This document shows, in pieces, positions 40,731-50,961 of a stretch of DNA of 62,515 nt. The notes under the pieces were generated by a model. It made no database searches. It was not told the origin of the DNA and saw only the letters and a program-made list of their open reading frames with translations. Made by a program: the position numbers and the translations under genes. Source of the stretch: Mesorhizobium escarrei (GTDB lineage: Bacteria; Pseudomonadota; Alphaproteobacteria; Rhizobiales; Rhizobiaceae). Positions within the stretch are counted from its first letter, which is position 1. The number at the start of each line of letters is the position of its first letter. The DNA is taken from positions 155,600 to 218,114 of the forward strand of contig NZ_CAKXZT010000140.1 of the NCBI RefSeq assembly GCF_935825525.1, read 5' to 3'.

Positions 40731-42554
40731 CTATTCCACAGTCACCGATTTCGCCAGGTTGCGCGGCTGGTCGACGTCGGTGCCCATGAACACCGCGGTG
40801 AAATAGGCCAGCATCTGGATCGGCAGCGCGTAAATGATCGGCGAGATGATTTCCGGCACGTCCGGCAGCACGATCGTCTCCATCGTCTTCACGGTGGCGT
40901 GCGCGGCACCCTTGCTGTCGGTGATCAGGATGATCTTGCCGCCGCGCGCCGCCACTTCCTGCATATTCGACACGGTTTTCTCAAAAATGCGGTCATGCGG
41001 GGCAATGACGATCACCGGCATGTTCTCGTCGACCAGCGCGATCGGCCCGTGCTTCAGCTCGCCGGCAGCATAGCCCTCGGCATGGATATAGGAGATTTCC
41101 TTGAGCTTCAGCGCGCCTTCCATGGCCAGCGGGAAATTGGTGTCACGGCCAAGATAGAGCACGTTCTTGTAGTGCGAGAGGTCGCGCGCAACCTTCTCGA
41201 TCTGGCCGTCGAGTTTCAGGACCTGGTTGGCGTAGCGTGGCGCTTCCGACAGCTGGCGGACCAGCGTCGTTTCCTGTTCCGGCGAAATCGTTCTGCGCGC
41301 CACCCCGGCCCGCACGGCAAGCGAGGCCAGCACCGACAATTGACAGGTGAAGGCCTTGGTCGAGGCGACACCGATCTCCGGCCCGGCCAGCGTCGGCAGG
41401 ATGACGTCGGATTCGCGCGCCATCGTCGATTCGCGGACATTGACGACCGCGCCGATCTTCATCCCGGCCTTGCGGCAATAGCGCAGCGAGGCCAGCGTGT
41501 CGGCGGTCTCGCCCGATTGCGAGATGAAGAAGGCAGCGTCTGTCTTCGACAGCGGCATCTCGCGGTAGCGGAATTCCGAAGCGACATCGATGTCGACCGG
41601 CAGCCGCGCATAGCGCTCGAACCAGTATTTGCTGATCAGGCCGGCCAGATAGGCAGTGCCGCAGGCCGAAATCGCCAGCCGGTCGATTTTGGCGAAATCG
41701 AACGGCAGGTCGAGCGGCTTCGAGACGCCGCCAACGAAATCCACATAATGCGCCAGCGTGTGCGAGATCACTTCGGGCTGTTCATGGATTTCCTTCTCCA
41801 TGAAATGGCGCCGGTTGCCCTTGTCGACCATGAAGCTGGTGCTGAGCGACTGCTGGCGCTTGCGGTCGACCTTGTTGCCGTCCATATCGAAGATGGCGAC
41901 GTCGTTGCGGCGCACAACCGCCCAGTCGCCGTCCTCCAGATAGGTGATCGAATTGGTGAAGGGGGCAAGCGCGATGGCATCGGAGCCCAAAAACATCTCG
42001 CCATCGCCATGGCCGACGGCCAGCGGCGGGCCGTTGCGCGCGCCGACGATGAGATCCTCGTCTCCCCTGAACATGATGGCCAGCGCAAAGGCGCCTTCCA
42101 GCCGCTTCAACGCCTGGTGCGCGGCCTCGACCGGCTGCAGGCCGCTGGCCAGTTCGCGCCCCACCAGATGTGCGACGACCTCAGTATCGGTCTGCGATGA
42201 AAATGTGTAGCCGTCGCGCATCAGCTCGTCGCGCAATTCGGCGAAATTCTCGATGATGCCGTTGTGGACGATGGCGACGCCGTCGGAAAAATGCGGATGC
42301 GCATTGGTCTCGTTGGGCACGCCATGCGTCGCCCAGCGCGTGTGGCCGATGCCGATCATGCCGTCGAGCGGTTCGTCCTTCAGCCGGCGTTCGAGATTGA
42401 TCAGCTTGCCCTCGGCGCGGCGACGCGCCAGCTTGCCGTTCTCGACGGTGGCGACGCCGGCCGAATCATAACCGCGATATTCGAGCCTTTTCAGCGCATC
42501 GACGATCCGTGGCGCGACCGGCGAGTGACTGACAATTCCGACGATACCGCACAT
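40731..42554 (-). CDS. glmS: Glutamine-fructose-6-phosphate aminotransferase (isomerising)
   Basis: A 607-residue enzyme making glucosamine 6-phosphate for peptidoglycan and lipopolysaccharide. Mature N-terminus is Cys2 (MCGIVGIVSH), the glutaminase nucleophile. The glutaminase domain is about 1-240, and two SIS sugar isomerase domains (about 290-430 and 460-600; ISQSGETADTL, GRDTNFPLAMEGALKLKEISY) follow. ATG 42554 is fixed by Cys2. It lies 157 bp downstream of glmU on the same strand, so hexosamine synthesis genes are clustered. Confidence 0.95.
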   Translation of the reverse strand: MCGIVGIVSHSPVAPRIVDALKRLEYRGYDSAGVATVENGKLARRRAEGKLINLERRLKDEPLDGMIGIGHTRWATHGVPNETNAHPHFSDGVAIVHNGIIENFAELRDELMRDGYTFSSQTDTEVVAHLVGRELASGLQPVEAAHQALKRLEGAFALAIMFRGDEDLIVGARNGPPLAVGHGDGEMFLGSDAIALAPFTNSITYLEDGDWAVVRRNDVAIFDMDGNKVDRKRQQSLSTSFMVDKGNRRHFMEKEIHEQPEVISHTLAHYVDFVGGVSKPLDLPFDFAKIDRLAISACGTAYLAGLISKYWFERYARLPVDIDVASEFRYREMPLSKTDAAFFISQSGETADTLASLRYCRKAGMKIGAVVNVRESTMARESDVILPTLAGPEIGVASTKAFTCQLSVLASLAVRAGVARRTISPEQETTLVRQLSEAPRYANQVLKLDGQIEKVARDLSHYKNVLYLGRDTNFPLAMEGALKLKEISYIHAEGYAAGELKHGPIALVDENMPVIVIAPHDRIFEKTVSNMQEVAARGGKIILITDSKGAAHATVKTMETIVLPDVPEIISPIIYALPIQMLAYFTAVFMGTDVDQPRNLAKSVTVE

Positions 42555-42711
42555 AGACGTTGCCCCGATTCCGGCATGAAAACCCAGCGCCATTTAGGGT
42601 TGGCCGGGCTGCCGCGAAAATCACATTGCGTTTCGTTCCGTATCAGCCGGAACGGTTCTGCACAGATGCACCATGACAGGGCGCGCTTGCAATCCGGTTA
42701 CCGCAATCAGG

Positions 42712-44073
42712 CTAGCCTTTTTTCCGGGCCGCCGCGGCCGAAGCAAAACGCTCGCGCAATTCCTTGCCCTTGCCGGGCAGCGTCCTCTGGCGGGCACGGC
42801 CGAAGGCCAGCCCATCGTCGGGCACGCTTTCAGTGATCACACTGCCCGAAGCGACGTAGCCGCCCTTGCCGATTGTGACAGGCGCCACCAGCGACGAATT
42901 CGAGCCGACGAAGGCGCCCTCGCCGATATCGGTGAAGAACTTCGAGTACCCGTCATAGTTGCAGGTGATGGTTCCAGCGCCGATATTGGCGCCGGCGCCG
43001 ACACGGGCATCGCCGATATAGGTCAGGTGATTGACCTTGGCGCCCTCTTCGATAACAGCCTGCTTGACCTCGCAGAAATTGCCGACCTTGGCCTTTTGCC
43101 GGAGATCGGAACCCGGCCGCAGCCGCGCGTATGGGCCGACATCACAGTTGGAGGCGATAGTAGCGCCTTCAATATGGCTGAAGGCATGAATCTTGGCGCC
43201 CGTGGCGATTGTCACGCCCGGCCCGAACCAGACATTGGGCTCGACGATCGTATCGGCGCCGATCTCAGTATCGTATGAAAAGTACACGGTTTCCGGCGCG
43301 ATCAGCGTTACCCCGGAGAGCATGGCTTCGCGCCGCCGGCGCCCCTGCCAGATGCCTTCGGCCGCGGCGAGTTCGGCACGGTTGTTGATGCCGAGCACAT
43401 TCTCGAAGCCGGCTTCTGCGGCGATGACGTCAAGGCCTTGCCCGCCGGCGATCTCGACGATGTCGGTGAGGTAATATTCGCGCTTGGCGTTGTTGTTGCC
43501 GACCTGATCGAGCAGCGTCAGAGCGTGCTTGCCGGCAACCGCCATCAGACCGCCATTGCACAAGGTGATTTTCGTCTCCTCGTCGGTGCAGTCCTTTTCC
43601 TCGCGGATGGCGATGAGCTTGCCGCCCTTTTCGATCAGCCGGCCATAGCCGGACGGATTTGAGGTGCGGAAGCCGACCACAACGACGGCAGCGCCTTCAG
43701 CCAGCTTCAGGCGCGCAGCAACCAGCACCTCCGGATCGATCAGCGGCGTATCGCCGAACATCACCAGGATGTCGTCGTAGCCCTTTGAGATCGCATCGCG
43801 AGCCGCCAGAACGGCATGCGCCGTGCCGAGCCGCTTGTCCTGGACGAAAATCTCCGCCTTCGGCGCGAACTTTTGCGTGGCCTTGCGCATCTCGTCCGCG
43901 CCATGGCCGATCACCAGCGCCAGATCACCGCTGCCTGCGGCTTCCGCAGCTTTGACGACATGAGCGACCATCGGCAGGCCGGCGATCGGGTGCAGCACTT
44001 TTGGCACAGCGCTTTTCATGCGCGTGCCCTCGCCGGCGGCGAGGATGACGGACAGGCAGGTTCTCTGGCTCAT
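42712..44073 (-). CDS. glmU: Bifunctional GlmU: GlcN-1-P acetyltransferase and GlcNAc-1-P uridyltransferase
   Basis: A 453-residue bifunctional enzyme making UDP-GlcNAc. The N-terminal uridyltransferase (about 1-235) carries LAAGEGTRMKS and GDTPLI. The C-terminal left-handed beta-helix (about 255-450) has hexapeptide repeats (IGADTIVEPN, GARVGAGANIGAGTITCNYDG). It is followed downstream by glmS. Confidence 0.95.
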   Translation of the reverse strand: MSQRTCLSVILAAGEGTRMKSAVPKVLHPIAGLPMVAHVVKAAEAAGSGDLALVIGHGADEMRKATQKFAPKAEIFVQDKRLGTAHAVLAARDAISKGYDDILVMFGDTPLIDPEVLVAARLKLAEGAAVVVVGFRTSNPSGYGRLIEKGGKLIAIREEKDCTDEETKITLCNGGLMAVAGKHALTLLDQVGNNNAKREYYLTDIVEIAGGQGLDVIAAEAGFENVLGINNRAELAAAEGIWQGRRRREAMLSGVTLIAPETVYFSYDTEIGADTIVEPNVWFGPGVTIATGAKIHAFSHIEGATIASNCDVGPYARLRPGSDLRQKAKVGNFCEVKQAVIEEGAKVNHLTYIGDARVGAGANIGAGTITCNYDGYSKFFTDIGEGAFVGSNSSLVAPVTIGKGGYVASGSVITESVPDDGLAFGRARQRTLPGKGKELRERFASAAAARKKG

Positions 44074-44187
44074 GGAATGCGACCATATGAAAAGGGTTGG
44101 GGATCAAGGCATGTCTAGCCCGGAATCTCACTAGCACTGGCGCCATGCTGCACCAATGCGGTTAAATTCCGGTGAGACGGTTGTGCT

Positions 44188-44226
44188 GCTGACTCTTAAT
44201 CAGCGGGTCCACAGTTCGATCCTGTG
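44188..44226 (+). pseudogene. tRNA-Lys(CUU)-like remnant: anticodon arm and T arm only
   Basis: A perfect anticodon arm GCTGA-CTCTTAA-TCAGC (anticodon CTT), variable region GGGTC and perfect T arm CACAG-TTCGATC-CTGTG read exactly as the 3' half of a tRNA-Lys. The preceding D arm and 5' acceptor strand do not fold: the sequence pairing the 3' strand CATGTGC is absent at the right distance. It is best read as a decayed tRNA or an old integration scar. An unusual functional tRNA is possible but less likely. Confidence 0.55.
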
Positions 44227-44257
44227 CATGTGCTTCGGCTTCTGAACAGGCAGCACG

Positions 44258-45004
44258 CTAACCCAGTTGCCCAAGCACCGGAAAGGTCTCCAGCAGCCAG
44301 TAGGACGCGGCCTGCACGCCACCGGTCAGGAAAAACACGCCGGCGACGACCAGCAGCGCGCCCATCGCCTTTTCGACACGGCCGAGATGGACGCGGAATT
44401 TTGCGAGAAAGCGCATGAAGGCGCCGGAAAACAGCGCCGCGATCAGGAACGGTATGCCGAGGCCGAGCGAATAGGCGGCGAGCAGAGCCGCGCCCTCGCC
44501 CACCGTCTCGCGGCCGCCGGCCAGCGTCAGGATCGGTCCCAGCACCGGTCCGATACAGGGCGTCCAGCCGAAGGCGAAGGCCAGTCCCATGACGTATGCG
44601 GCAACGATACTGGCCGGCTTGCCCTGCGACTGGAAGCGCGCCTCACGCGACAGCAGCGGGATGCGCAATATGCCGAGGAAATTCAGCCCCATCAGGATGA
44701 TGAGCACGCCGGCGGCCATCGCCAGCGGCTCCTGCCAGACGCGCAGCAGCCGGCCGATGGTCGAGGCGCCGGCGCCCAGCGCCACGAAGACGGTCGAGAA
44801 GCCGAGAACGAAGGCGATCGAGGCATAGAGCAGCGCGCTGCGTGCGTCGGCCTTGGCCGCGACGCCGGCATTGCCGCGGAAATCCTCGACCGACACGCCG
44901 GCCATGTAGCAGAGATAGGGCGGCACCAGCGGCAGCACGCAAGGCGACAGGAACGAGATCGCCCCCGCCCCGACCGCGCTGACATAGCCGATATCCAATG
45001 CCAT
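44258..45004 (-). CDS. ccdA: Cytochrome c biogenesis protein CcdA
   Basis: A 248-residue inner-membrane thiol transporter with six predicted helices. The paired Cys lie in FLSPCVLPLVPPYL near residue 20 and FGWTPCIGPVLG near residue 140. It passes electrons from thioredoxin to periplasmic proteins for cytochrome c assembly. ATG 45004 gives the family N-terminus (MALDIGYVSAVGAGAISFLSP). Confidence 0.9.
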   Translation of the reverse strand: MALDIGYVSAVGAGAISFLSPCVLPLVPPYLCYMAGVSVEDFRGNAGVAAKADARSALLYASIAFVLGFSTVFVALGAGASTIGRLLRVWQEPLAMAAGVLIILMGLNFLGILRIPLLSREARFQSQGKPASIVAAYVMGLAFAFGWTPCIGPVLGPILTLAGGRETVGEGAALLAAYSLGLGIPFLIAALFSGAFMRFLAKFRVHLGRVEKAMGALLVVAGVFFLTGGVQAASYWLLETFPVLGQLG

Positions 45005-45178
45005 TTCCCGAACCCCAACTGTATCGGCGCCGATATAGCGGCGCGCGGGCTTGTCCGCCAATCACCATTGCGTGGCAAGTTGCCGCCTCGCATCGAGGAA
45101 GAAACGACACGCCAAGCGCGTTGATGCAACGAGGCCGCGGCTTTCCGCGCGCTTCTCGATCATATCAGGGAGAGCGTC

Positions 45179-45556
45179 ATGAAATCGATCACAGTTGGGC
45201 TGGCGGTGCTTTTGCTCGGCACCGCCACCTCCTATGCCGCCGAAGCGTGGAAAGAAGCCGATGTCGGCGGCACCAAGATATACACCGATGCCAACGGCAT
45301 GACCCTTTACACCTACGACAAGGACGAGATGGGCAAGTCGAACTGCTACGACAAATGCGCCGCCAATTGGCCGCCGCTGAAGGCTGAGGCCGACGCCAAG
45401 CCCGAGGGCGAATGGACAATCGTCGACCGCACCGACGGCACCAAGATGTGGGCCTATGAAGGCAAGCCGCTCTACACATTCATCAAGGACAAGAAGGCCG
45501 GCGATGTGACCGGCGACGGCGTTGGCGGCGTCTGGCACATCGCCAAGGCCGACTAG
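45179..45556 (+). CDS. Secreted lipoprotein-like repeat protein (COG4315 type)
   Basis: A 125-residue exported protein with a signal peptide ending near residue 20 (SYA/AEAW). It contains two copies of the secreted repeat of unknown function: GMTLYTYDKDEMGKSNCYDKC-like and GKPLYTFIKDKKAGD. The paired Cys in CYDKC and CAANWPPL are conserved in the family. GGGAGA precedes the ATG. The function is unknown; related proteins bind redox cofactors or metals only by suggestion. Confidence 0.8.
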   Translation: MKSITVGLAVLLLGTATSYAAEAWKEADVGGTKIYTDANGMTLYTYDKDEMGKSNCYDKCAANWPPLKAEADAKPEGEWTIVDRTDGTKMWAYEGKPLYTFIKDKKAGDVTGDGVGGVWHIAKAD

Positions 45557-46008
45557 CCCCGAACCTCATCCCCGCCTTGACCGGCGGGAAATCCCTGGCT
45601 GCCGCGTAGCCCTGCAGGCCTCCCGGCGGCCAGCTTCTGGTGCTGTCCCGCTGGACACACGAGCCCCACTCGCCACGCCAGTCTCGCCCGCCAGCGTCGT
45701 CTCATCATGCCGGGCGTCCCTCAGCTGGGGCTGGCGCGTGATCGATGTTTCTCTTATATCCGCAGAAGATTTTGTCCCGTTTTCCGGGAATCATGCCGGC
45801 TTGTCCAACGAGAGGGCAGCCGCTCCCCTTATCTGGGATTACGGATATCACATGATGCGCCCTTGGGTTGCGCGCTCAATGCAGGACTGCATTTTGGCCG
45901 CTTCCCCTTGACCGGACGCAAAAGCGCGGCCATGTGAGCGACAATTATACGAGATTTCGTCGCGCGCAGCGGAATTCTTCTGCCGCACCACAGCTGATAT
46001 GAGACCTC
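45557..46008. other. 452-bp gap upstream of topA without a recognisable gene
   Basis: A small CCCGCC/GGCGGG stem lies at about 45570-45590, just after the secreted protein gene, and could be a weak terminator. No coding pattern or known RNA was recognised in the rest, and dprA, frequent upstream of topA, is absent. The topA start at 46009 has no strong Shine-Dalgarno site. Confidence 0.4.
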
Positions 46009-48648
46009 ATGGACGTCGTCGTCGTCGAATCGCCGGCCAAAGCGAAGACAATCAACAAGTATCTTGGAAAGAACTACAAGGTCCTGGCCTCGTTCGGCCA
46101 CGTCCGCGATCTGCCGGCCAAGGATGGCTCGGTGCGTCCGGACGAGGATTTTGCCATGTCCTGGGCTGTCGACACCGCCTCGAGCAAACGTCTTGCCGAC
46201 ATCGCCAAGGCGGTTAAGGACGCCGACGGCCTGATCCTCGCCACCGATCCGGACCGTGAGGGCGAAGCCATTTCCTGGCATGTCCTGGAAGTGCTGAAGC
46301 AGAAGCGCGCGCTGAAGGACAAGCCAGTCAGCCGCGTCGTCTTCAACGCCATCACCAAATCGTCGGTGCTGGAAGCGATGGCCAATCCGCGCCAGATCGA
46401 TGCGCCGCTGGTCGACGCCTATCTCGCCCGCCGCGCGCTCGACTATCTCGTCGGCTTCACCCTGTCGCCCGTGCTGTGGCGCAAGCTGCCGGGCGCCCGC
46501 TCCGCCGGCCGCGTCCAGTCGGTGGCACTGCGCCTCGTCTGCGACCGCGAATTGGAAATCGAGCGCTTCATCCGCGAGGAATACTGGCAGATCGCTGCAA
46601 TTCTCGGCACGCCGCGCAAGGAAAATTTCGAGGCGCGGCTGACCGCCTTCGATCGCAGGAAGCTGCAAAAGCTCGACATTGCGAATAAGGCGCAGGCCGA
46701 GGACATCAAGGCGATGCTCGAAGGCGCGACCTTCAAGGCGCTGTCGGTCGAAGCCAAGCCGACCAGGCGCAATCCCGGCCCGCCCTTCACCACCTCGACG
46801 CTGCAGCAGGCCGCCTCCTCGCGCCTCGGCTTTTCGGCCACTCGCACCATGCAGGTGGCGCAGCGGCTCTATGAAGGCATGGACATCGGCGGCGAGACCA
46901 CCGGCCTGATCACCTATATGCGAACCGACGGCGTGCAGATGGCGCCCGAGGCGATATCAGCCGCGCGCGATGCGATCGCCAAGGAGTTCGGCCCAAAATA
47001 CCTGCCAGAAAAGCCGCGCCAATACACCACCAAGGCCAAAAACGCCCAGGAAGCGCACGAAGCGATCCGCCCGACCGATTTCATGCGCACGCCGGCTTCG
47101 GTCAGGCAATATCTCGATGCCGACCAGGCGCGGCTTTACGAGGTAGTGTGGAAACGCGCCATCGCCAGCCAGATGCAGCCGGCCGAGATCGAGCGCACCA
47201 CCGTCGAGATCGAGGCAGTCAACGGCGCCCGCACCGCGGAACTCCGCGCCGTCGGTTCGGTCGTTCGCTTTGACGGTTTCATTGCCGCCTACACCGACCA
47301 GAAGGACGAGGATGCGGAAGACGAGGAAGACCGCCGTCTGCCCGAGATCCGTGCCGGCGAACAACTCGACCGTGAGGCGATCAACGCCACCCAGCACACC
47401 ACCGAACCGCCGCCGCGCTATTCGGAAGCCTCGCTGATCAAGAAGCTGGAAGAGCTCGGCATCGGCCGGCCGTCGACCTACACGGCGATCCTGAAGACGC
47501 TCGAGGATCGCGACTACGTCACCCTGGACAAGCGCAAGCTGTTGCCGCAGGCCAAGGGCCGGCTGTTGTCGGCCTTCCTCGAAAGCTTCTTCGAGCGCTA
47601 TGTCGAATATGATTTCACCGCCTCGCTCGAGGAAAAGCTCGACGAGATTTCCGACGGCAAGCTCGCCTGGAAGGATGTGCTGCGCGATTTCTGGAAGGAT
47701 TTTTCCGGCGCCGTCGCCGACATCAAGGAGTTGCGCGTCACCGACGTGCTCGACGCCCTCAACGAGGAACTGGCGCCGCTGGTGTTTCCCGCGCGCGAGG
47801 ACGGTTCGAACCCCCGGATCTGCCCGAAATGCGGCACCGGCAACCTGTCGCTGAAGCTCGGCAAATTCGGCGCCTTTGTCGGCTGCTCGAACTATCCCGA
47901 ATGCTCCTTCACCCGCCAGCTCGGCGACGCCGCCAACCCCAATGCCGAAAACGGCAATGGCGAGGACGGCACCAAGGTGCTGGGCAAAGACCCCTACACG
48001 GCGGAGGAAATCACGCTACGCAGCGGTCGTTTCGGCCCCTATATCCAGCGCGGCGACGGTAAGGAAGCCAAGCGTTCAAGCCTGCCCAAGGGCTGGACAG
48101 TCGATTCGATCGACCACGAAAAAGCCCTCGCCCTGCTGTCGCTGCCGCGCGACGTGGGCAAGCATCCGGAATCCGGCAAGATGATCTCGGCCGGGCTGGG
48201 GCGCTACGGCCCGTTCGTGCTGCATGACGGCACCTACGCCAATCTCGACAATGTCGAGGACGTGTTCTCGATCGGTCTCAACCGCGCCGTGTCGGTGATC
48301 GCCGAGAAGCAGTTGAAAGGGCCCGGCGGTCGCAATGGCGGCACGCCCGCCGCCTTGAAGGAACTTGGCGAGCATCCGGCGGGCGGCGGCAAGATCGTCG
48401 TGCGTGACGGCAAATACGGGCCCTATGTCAATTTCGGCAAGGTCAATGCGACGCTGCCTAAGGGCAAGGACCCTCAGTCGGTGACGATTGAAGACGCGGT
48501 GGCGCTGATTGCCGAGAAGGAAGCCAAGGGCGGCAATGGCGGCAGAAAGCCCTTCCGCAAAGCGGCCGCACCTGCCAAAACGCCTGCGGCCAAAAAACCG
48601 GCGGCCCAGAAAGTGGCGGCCAAGAAAGTGGTTAACAAAAAGGGATAG
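46009..48648 (+). CDS. topA: DNA topoisomerase I
   Basis: An 879-residue type IA topoisomerase relaxing negative supercoils. Toprim domain about 1-130 (VVESPAKAKTINKYLG, ATDPDREGEAISWH), catalytic Tyr in GLITYMRTDG near residue 305, and C-terminal zinc and repeat domains (CPKCGTGNLSLKLGKFGAFVGC). It ends with a Lys/Ala-rich tail usual in alphaproteobacteria. It is first in a run with rnr six bases later. Confidence 0.95.
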   Translation: MDVVVVESPAKAKTINKYLGKNYKVLASFGHVRDLPAKDGSVRPDEDFAMSWAVDTASSKRLADIAKAVKDADGLILATDPDREGEAISWHVLEVLKQKRALKDKPVSRVVFNAITKSSVLEAMANPRQIDAPLVDAYLARRALDYLVGFTLSPVLWRKLPGARSAGRVQSVALRLVCDRELEIERFIREEYWQIAAILGTPRKENFEARLTAFDRRKLQKLDIANKAQAEDIKAMLEGATFKALSVEAKPTRRNPGPPFTTSTLQQAASSRLGFSATRTMQVAQRLYEGMDIGGETTGLITYMRTDGVQMAPEAISAARDAIAKEFGPKYLPEKPRQYTTKAKNAQEAHEAIRPTDFMRTPASVRQYLDADQARLYEVVWKRAIASQMQPAEIERTTVEIEAVNGARTAELRAVGSVVRFDGFIAAYTDQKDEDAEDEEDRRLPEIRAGEQLDREAINATQHTTEPPPRYSEASLIKKLEELGIGRPSTYTAILKTLEDRDYVTLDKRKLLPQAKGRLLSAFLESFFERYVEYDFTASLEEKLDEISDGKLAWKDVLRDFWKDFSGAVADIKELRVTDVLDALNEELAPLVFPAREDGSNPRICPKCGTGNLSLKLGKFGAFVGCSNYPECSFTRQLGDAANPNAENGNGEDGTKVLGKDPYTAEEITLRSGRFGPYIQRGDGKEAKRSSLPKGWTVDSIDHEKALALLSLPRDVGKHPESGKMISAGLGRYGPFVLHDGTYANLDNVEDVFSIGLNRAVSVIAEKQLKGPGGRNGGTPAALKELGEHPAGGGKIVVRDGKYGPYVNFGKVNATLPKGKDPQSVTIEDAVALIAEKEAKGGNGGRKPFRKAAAPAKTPAAKKPAAQKVAAKKVVNKKG

Positions 48649-48654
48649 TGCATC

Positions 48655-50961
48655 GTGGCGCGCAGGGTATCCGGAAGAAGTCATGGCGATCTGCGCACCG
48701 CCGACACCAGGGCCAAGGTTAAGGACGATTACCGGCCGTCCCGCGACGAGATCCTGCGCTACATCGCCGAAAATCCGGATCGCTCGGGCAAACGCGACAT
48801 CGCCAAGGCGTTTGCGCTGCGCGGCGACGACCGTATCTGGCTGAAGGACGTTTTGCACGACTTGCAGGATGAGGGCCTGCTGACCAAGGAGCGCAAGCGG
48901 CTCGCCCGCGTCGGCGCCCTCGCCCATGTCGCCGTGCTCGACATCTTTGGCCGCGACGCCGACGGCGTGCTGCTGGCGCACCCAACCGAAGCGGTGGGCA
49001 ACGGCGAGCCTCCTGTAATAGCGATCCGCGTGTCGCGCGGCGGCGGCGGCCCGACACCGGGCATTGGCGACCGCGTGCTGGCCAAGACCTTTCCAACCGA
49101 TGACCCGTCCGGCCCTGCCTATACCGGGCGGGTGATGAAGATCTTCGAGAAGCGCACCGATGCCGTCCTCGGCGTTTTTCGCGTGCTGCAGGACGGTACC
49201 TTCCGCATCGAGCCTGTCGAAAGACGCCAGCCGGAGCTGGTCGTCGACAAGGAATTCCAGAACGGCGCCAAGAACGGCGATCTGGTCGAGGTCGAGCCGG
49301 CGCGGGCCTCCCGCTACGGGCTGCCCAGGGCCAAGGTGCTGGCGGTGCTGGGTTCGCTAACCAGCGAAAAAGCGGTCTCGATGATCGCCATCCACGCGCA
49401 CGACATTCCGCATATTTTCCCGGCAGACGTCATCGCCGAGGCGGAAGCGGTCAAACCGGCGACGCTGGCCGGCCGCGAAGATTGGCGCGAGCTGCCGCTG
49501 GTCACCATCGATCCGGCCGACGCCAAGGACCATGACGACGCCGTGTTCGCGACATCGGATCCGGACGAGAAGAACCCCGGCGGCGTGGTCGTTACTGTGG
49601 CGATTGCCGATGTGGCCGCCTATGTGCGCTATGGCACCGCGCTCGACCGCGAGGCGCTGAAGCGCGGCAATTCGGTCTATTTCCCGGATCGCGTCGTGCC
49701 GATGCTGCCGGAGCGCATCTCCAACGACCTTTGTTCGCTGCGTGAAGGCCAGGACCGCCCGGCGCTTGCGGTCCGCATGACCTTCTCGGCCGATGGCCGC
49801 AAGCTCAGGCATTCGTTCCACCGCATCATGATGAAATCGGCGGCAAAGCTAGCCTATCCCCAGGCGCAAGCCGCGATCGACGGCGCGCCGGACGACAAGA
49901 CCGGTCCGATCCTCGACACGGTGCTGAAGCCGTTATGGGATGCCTACGCCGTCGTGAAGCGCGGTCGTGAGACGCGCCAACCGCTCGAGCTCGAACTGCC
50001 GGAGCGGAAAATCCTGCTCAAGCAGGACGGCACCGTCGACCGCGTCGTCGTGCCGGAGCGGCTCGACGCGCACAAGCTGATCGAAGAATTCATGATCCAG
50101 GCCAATGTCGCGGCCGCCGAGACGCTGGAGGCGAAACGACAGGCGCTGGTCTACCGCATCCATGACGCACCTTCGCTCGCCAAGCAGGAATCGCTGCGTG
50201 AATTCCTGCAGACGCTTGGCCTGTCGCTGGCGCGCGGCGCGCAGATGCGGCCGGACCAGTTCAACGGCATTCTGGATCGCGTCCGCGGCGCCGACCATGA
50301 GGGGCTGGTCAACGAGGTGGTGCTGCGCACGCAGATGCAGGCCGAATATTCGCCCAGCAATATCGGCCATTTCGGCCTCAACCTGAAGCGCTATGCGCAC
50401 TTCACCTCGCCGATCCGCAGATATGCCGACCTGATCGTGCATCGCGGGCTGATTGCCGCGCTCGGCTTCGGTGCAGGCGGACTGACGCAGGATGAAGCGG
50501 AGCGGCTGGAAGAAGTTTCTGCGCTGATCTCAGCCACCGAGCGCCGCGCCATGGCCGCCGAGCGCGACACGGTCGACCGGCTGATCGCCGCCTATCTCGC
50601 AGAGCGTGTCGACGAGCATTTCGATGCACGCATTTCGGGCGTCACCAAATCGGGACTATTTGTCCAATTGCCGCAGTATGGCGCAGATGGTTTCATTCCG
50701 GTGTCAAGTCTCGAGGGCGATTACTATATATACGACGAAACTGCCCGATCGCTTTTCGGAGAACGCACCGGCAAGGGCTATCAGCTTGCCGACCGCGTCG
50801 AGGTTCGCCTGATCGAGGTGGCGCCTATGGCCGGCGCGATGCGTTTCGAGATGCTGACCGACCCAAAGCCGCTACCCGGCTCCAAACGGTCGTTTCACAA
50901 GGCCAAGGGCCGCGCCCGTGCGTCGCAATCGCGTCCAGGCTCGCGCGGCAGGAGACGGTAA
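48655..50961 (+). CDS. rnr: Ribonuclease R
   Basis: A 768-residue 3'-5' exoribonuclease that degrades structured RNA. Cold-shock-like domains precede the RNB domain with the active-site segment DPADAKDHDDAVFA and the ISNDLCSLREGQDR stretch. A C-terminal S1 domain (about 640-725) and a basic tail follow. GTG start, six bases after topA. The stop overlaps the DUF983 start by one base. Confidence 0.94.
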   Translation: MARRVSGRSHGDLRTADTRAKVKDDYRPSRDEILRYIAENPDRSGKRDIAKAFALRGDDRIWLKDVLHDLQDEGLLTKERKRLARVGALAHVAVLDIFGRDADGVLLAHPTEAVGNGEPPVIAIRVSRGGGGPTPGIGDRVLAKTFPTDDPSGPAYTGRVMKIFEKRTDAVLGVFRVLQDGTFRIEPVERRQPELVVDKEFQNGAKNGDLVEVEPARASRYGLPRAKVLAVLGSLTSEKAVSMIAIHAHDIPHIFPADVIAEAEAVKPATLAGREDWRELPLVTIDPADAKDHDDAVFATSDPDEKNPGGVVVTVAIADVAAYVRYGTALDREALKRGNSVYFPDRVVPMLPERISNDLCSLREGQDRPALAVRMTFSADGRKLRHSFHRIMMKSAAKLAYPQAQAAIDGAPDDKTGPILDTVLKPLWDAYAVVKRGRETRQPLELELPERKILLKQDGTVDRVVVPERLDAHKLIEEFMIQANVAAAETLEAKRQALVYRIHDAPSLAKQESLREFLQTLGLSLARGAQMRPDQFNGILDRVRGADHEGLVNEVVLRTQMQAEYSPSNIGHFGLNLKRYAHFTSPIRRYADLIVHRGLIAALGFGAGGLTQDEAERLEEVSALISATERRAMAAERDTVDRLIAAYLAERVDEHFDARISGVTKSGLFVQLPQYGADGFIPVSSLEGDYYIYDETARSLFGERTGKGYQLADRVEVRLIEVAPMAGAMRFEMLTDPKPLPGSKRSFHKAKGRARASQSRPGSRGRRR

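Noticed and set aside
44150..44234. Complete tRNA-Lys gene
   Set aside because: GCACCAATG at 44150 could pair with the 3' strand only with two extra bases, and the D-arm interval would be 29 instead of about 19 bases.
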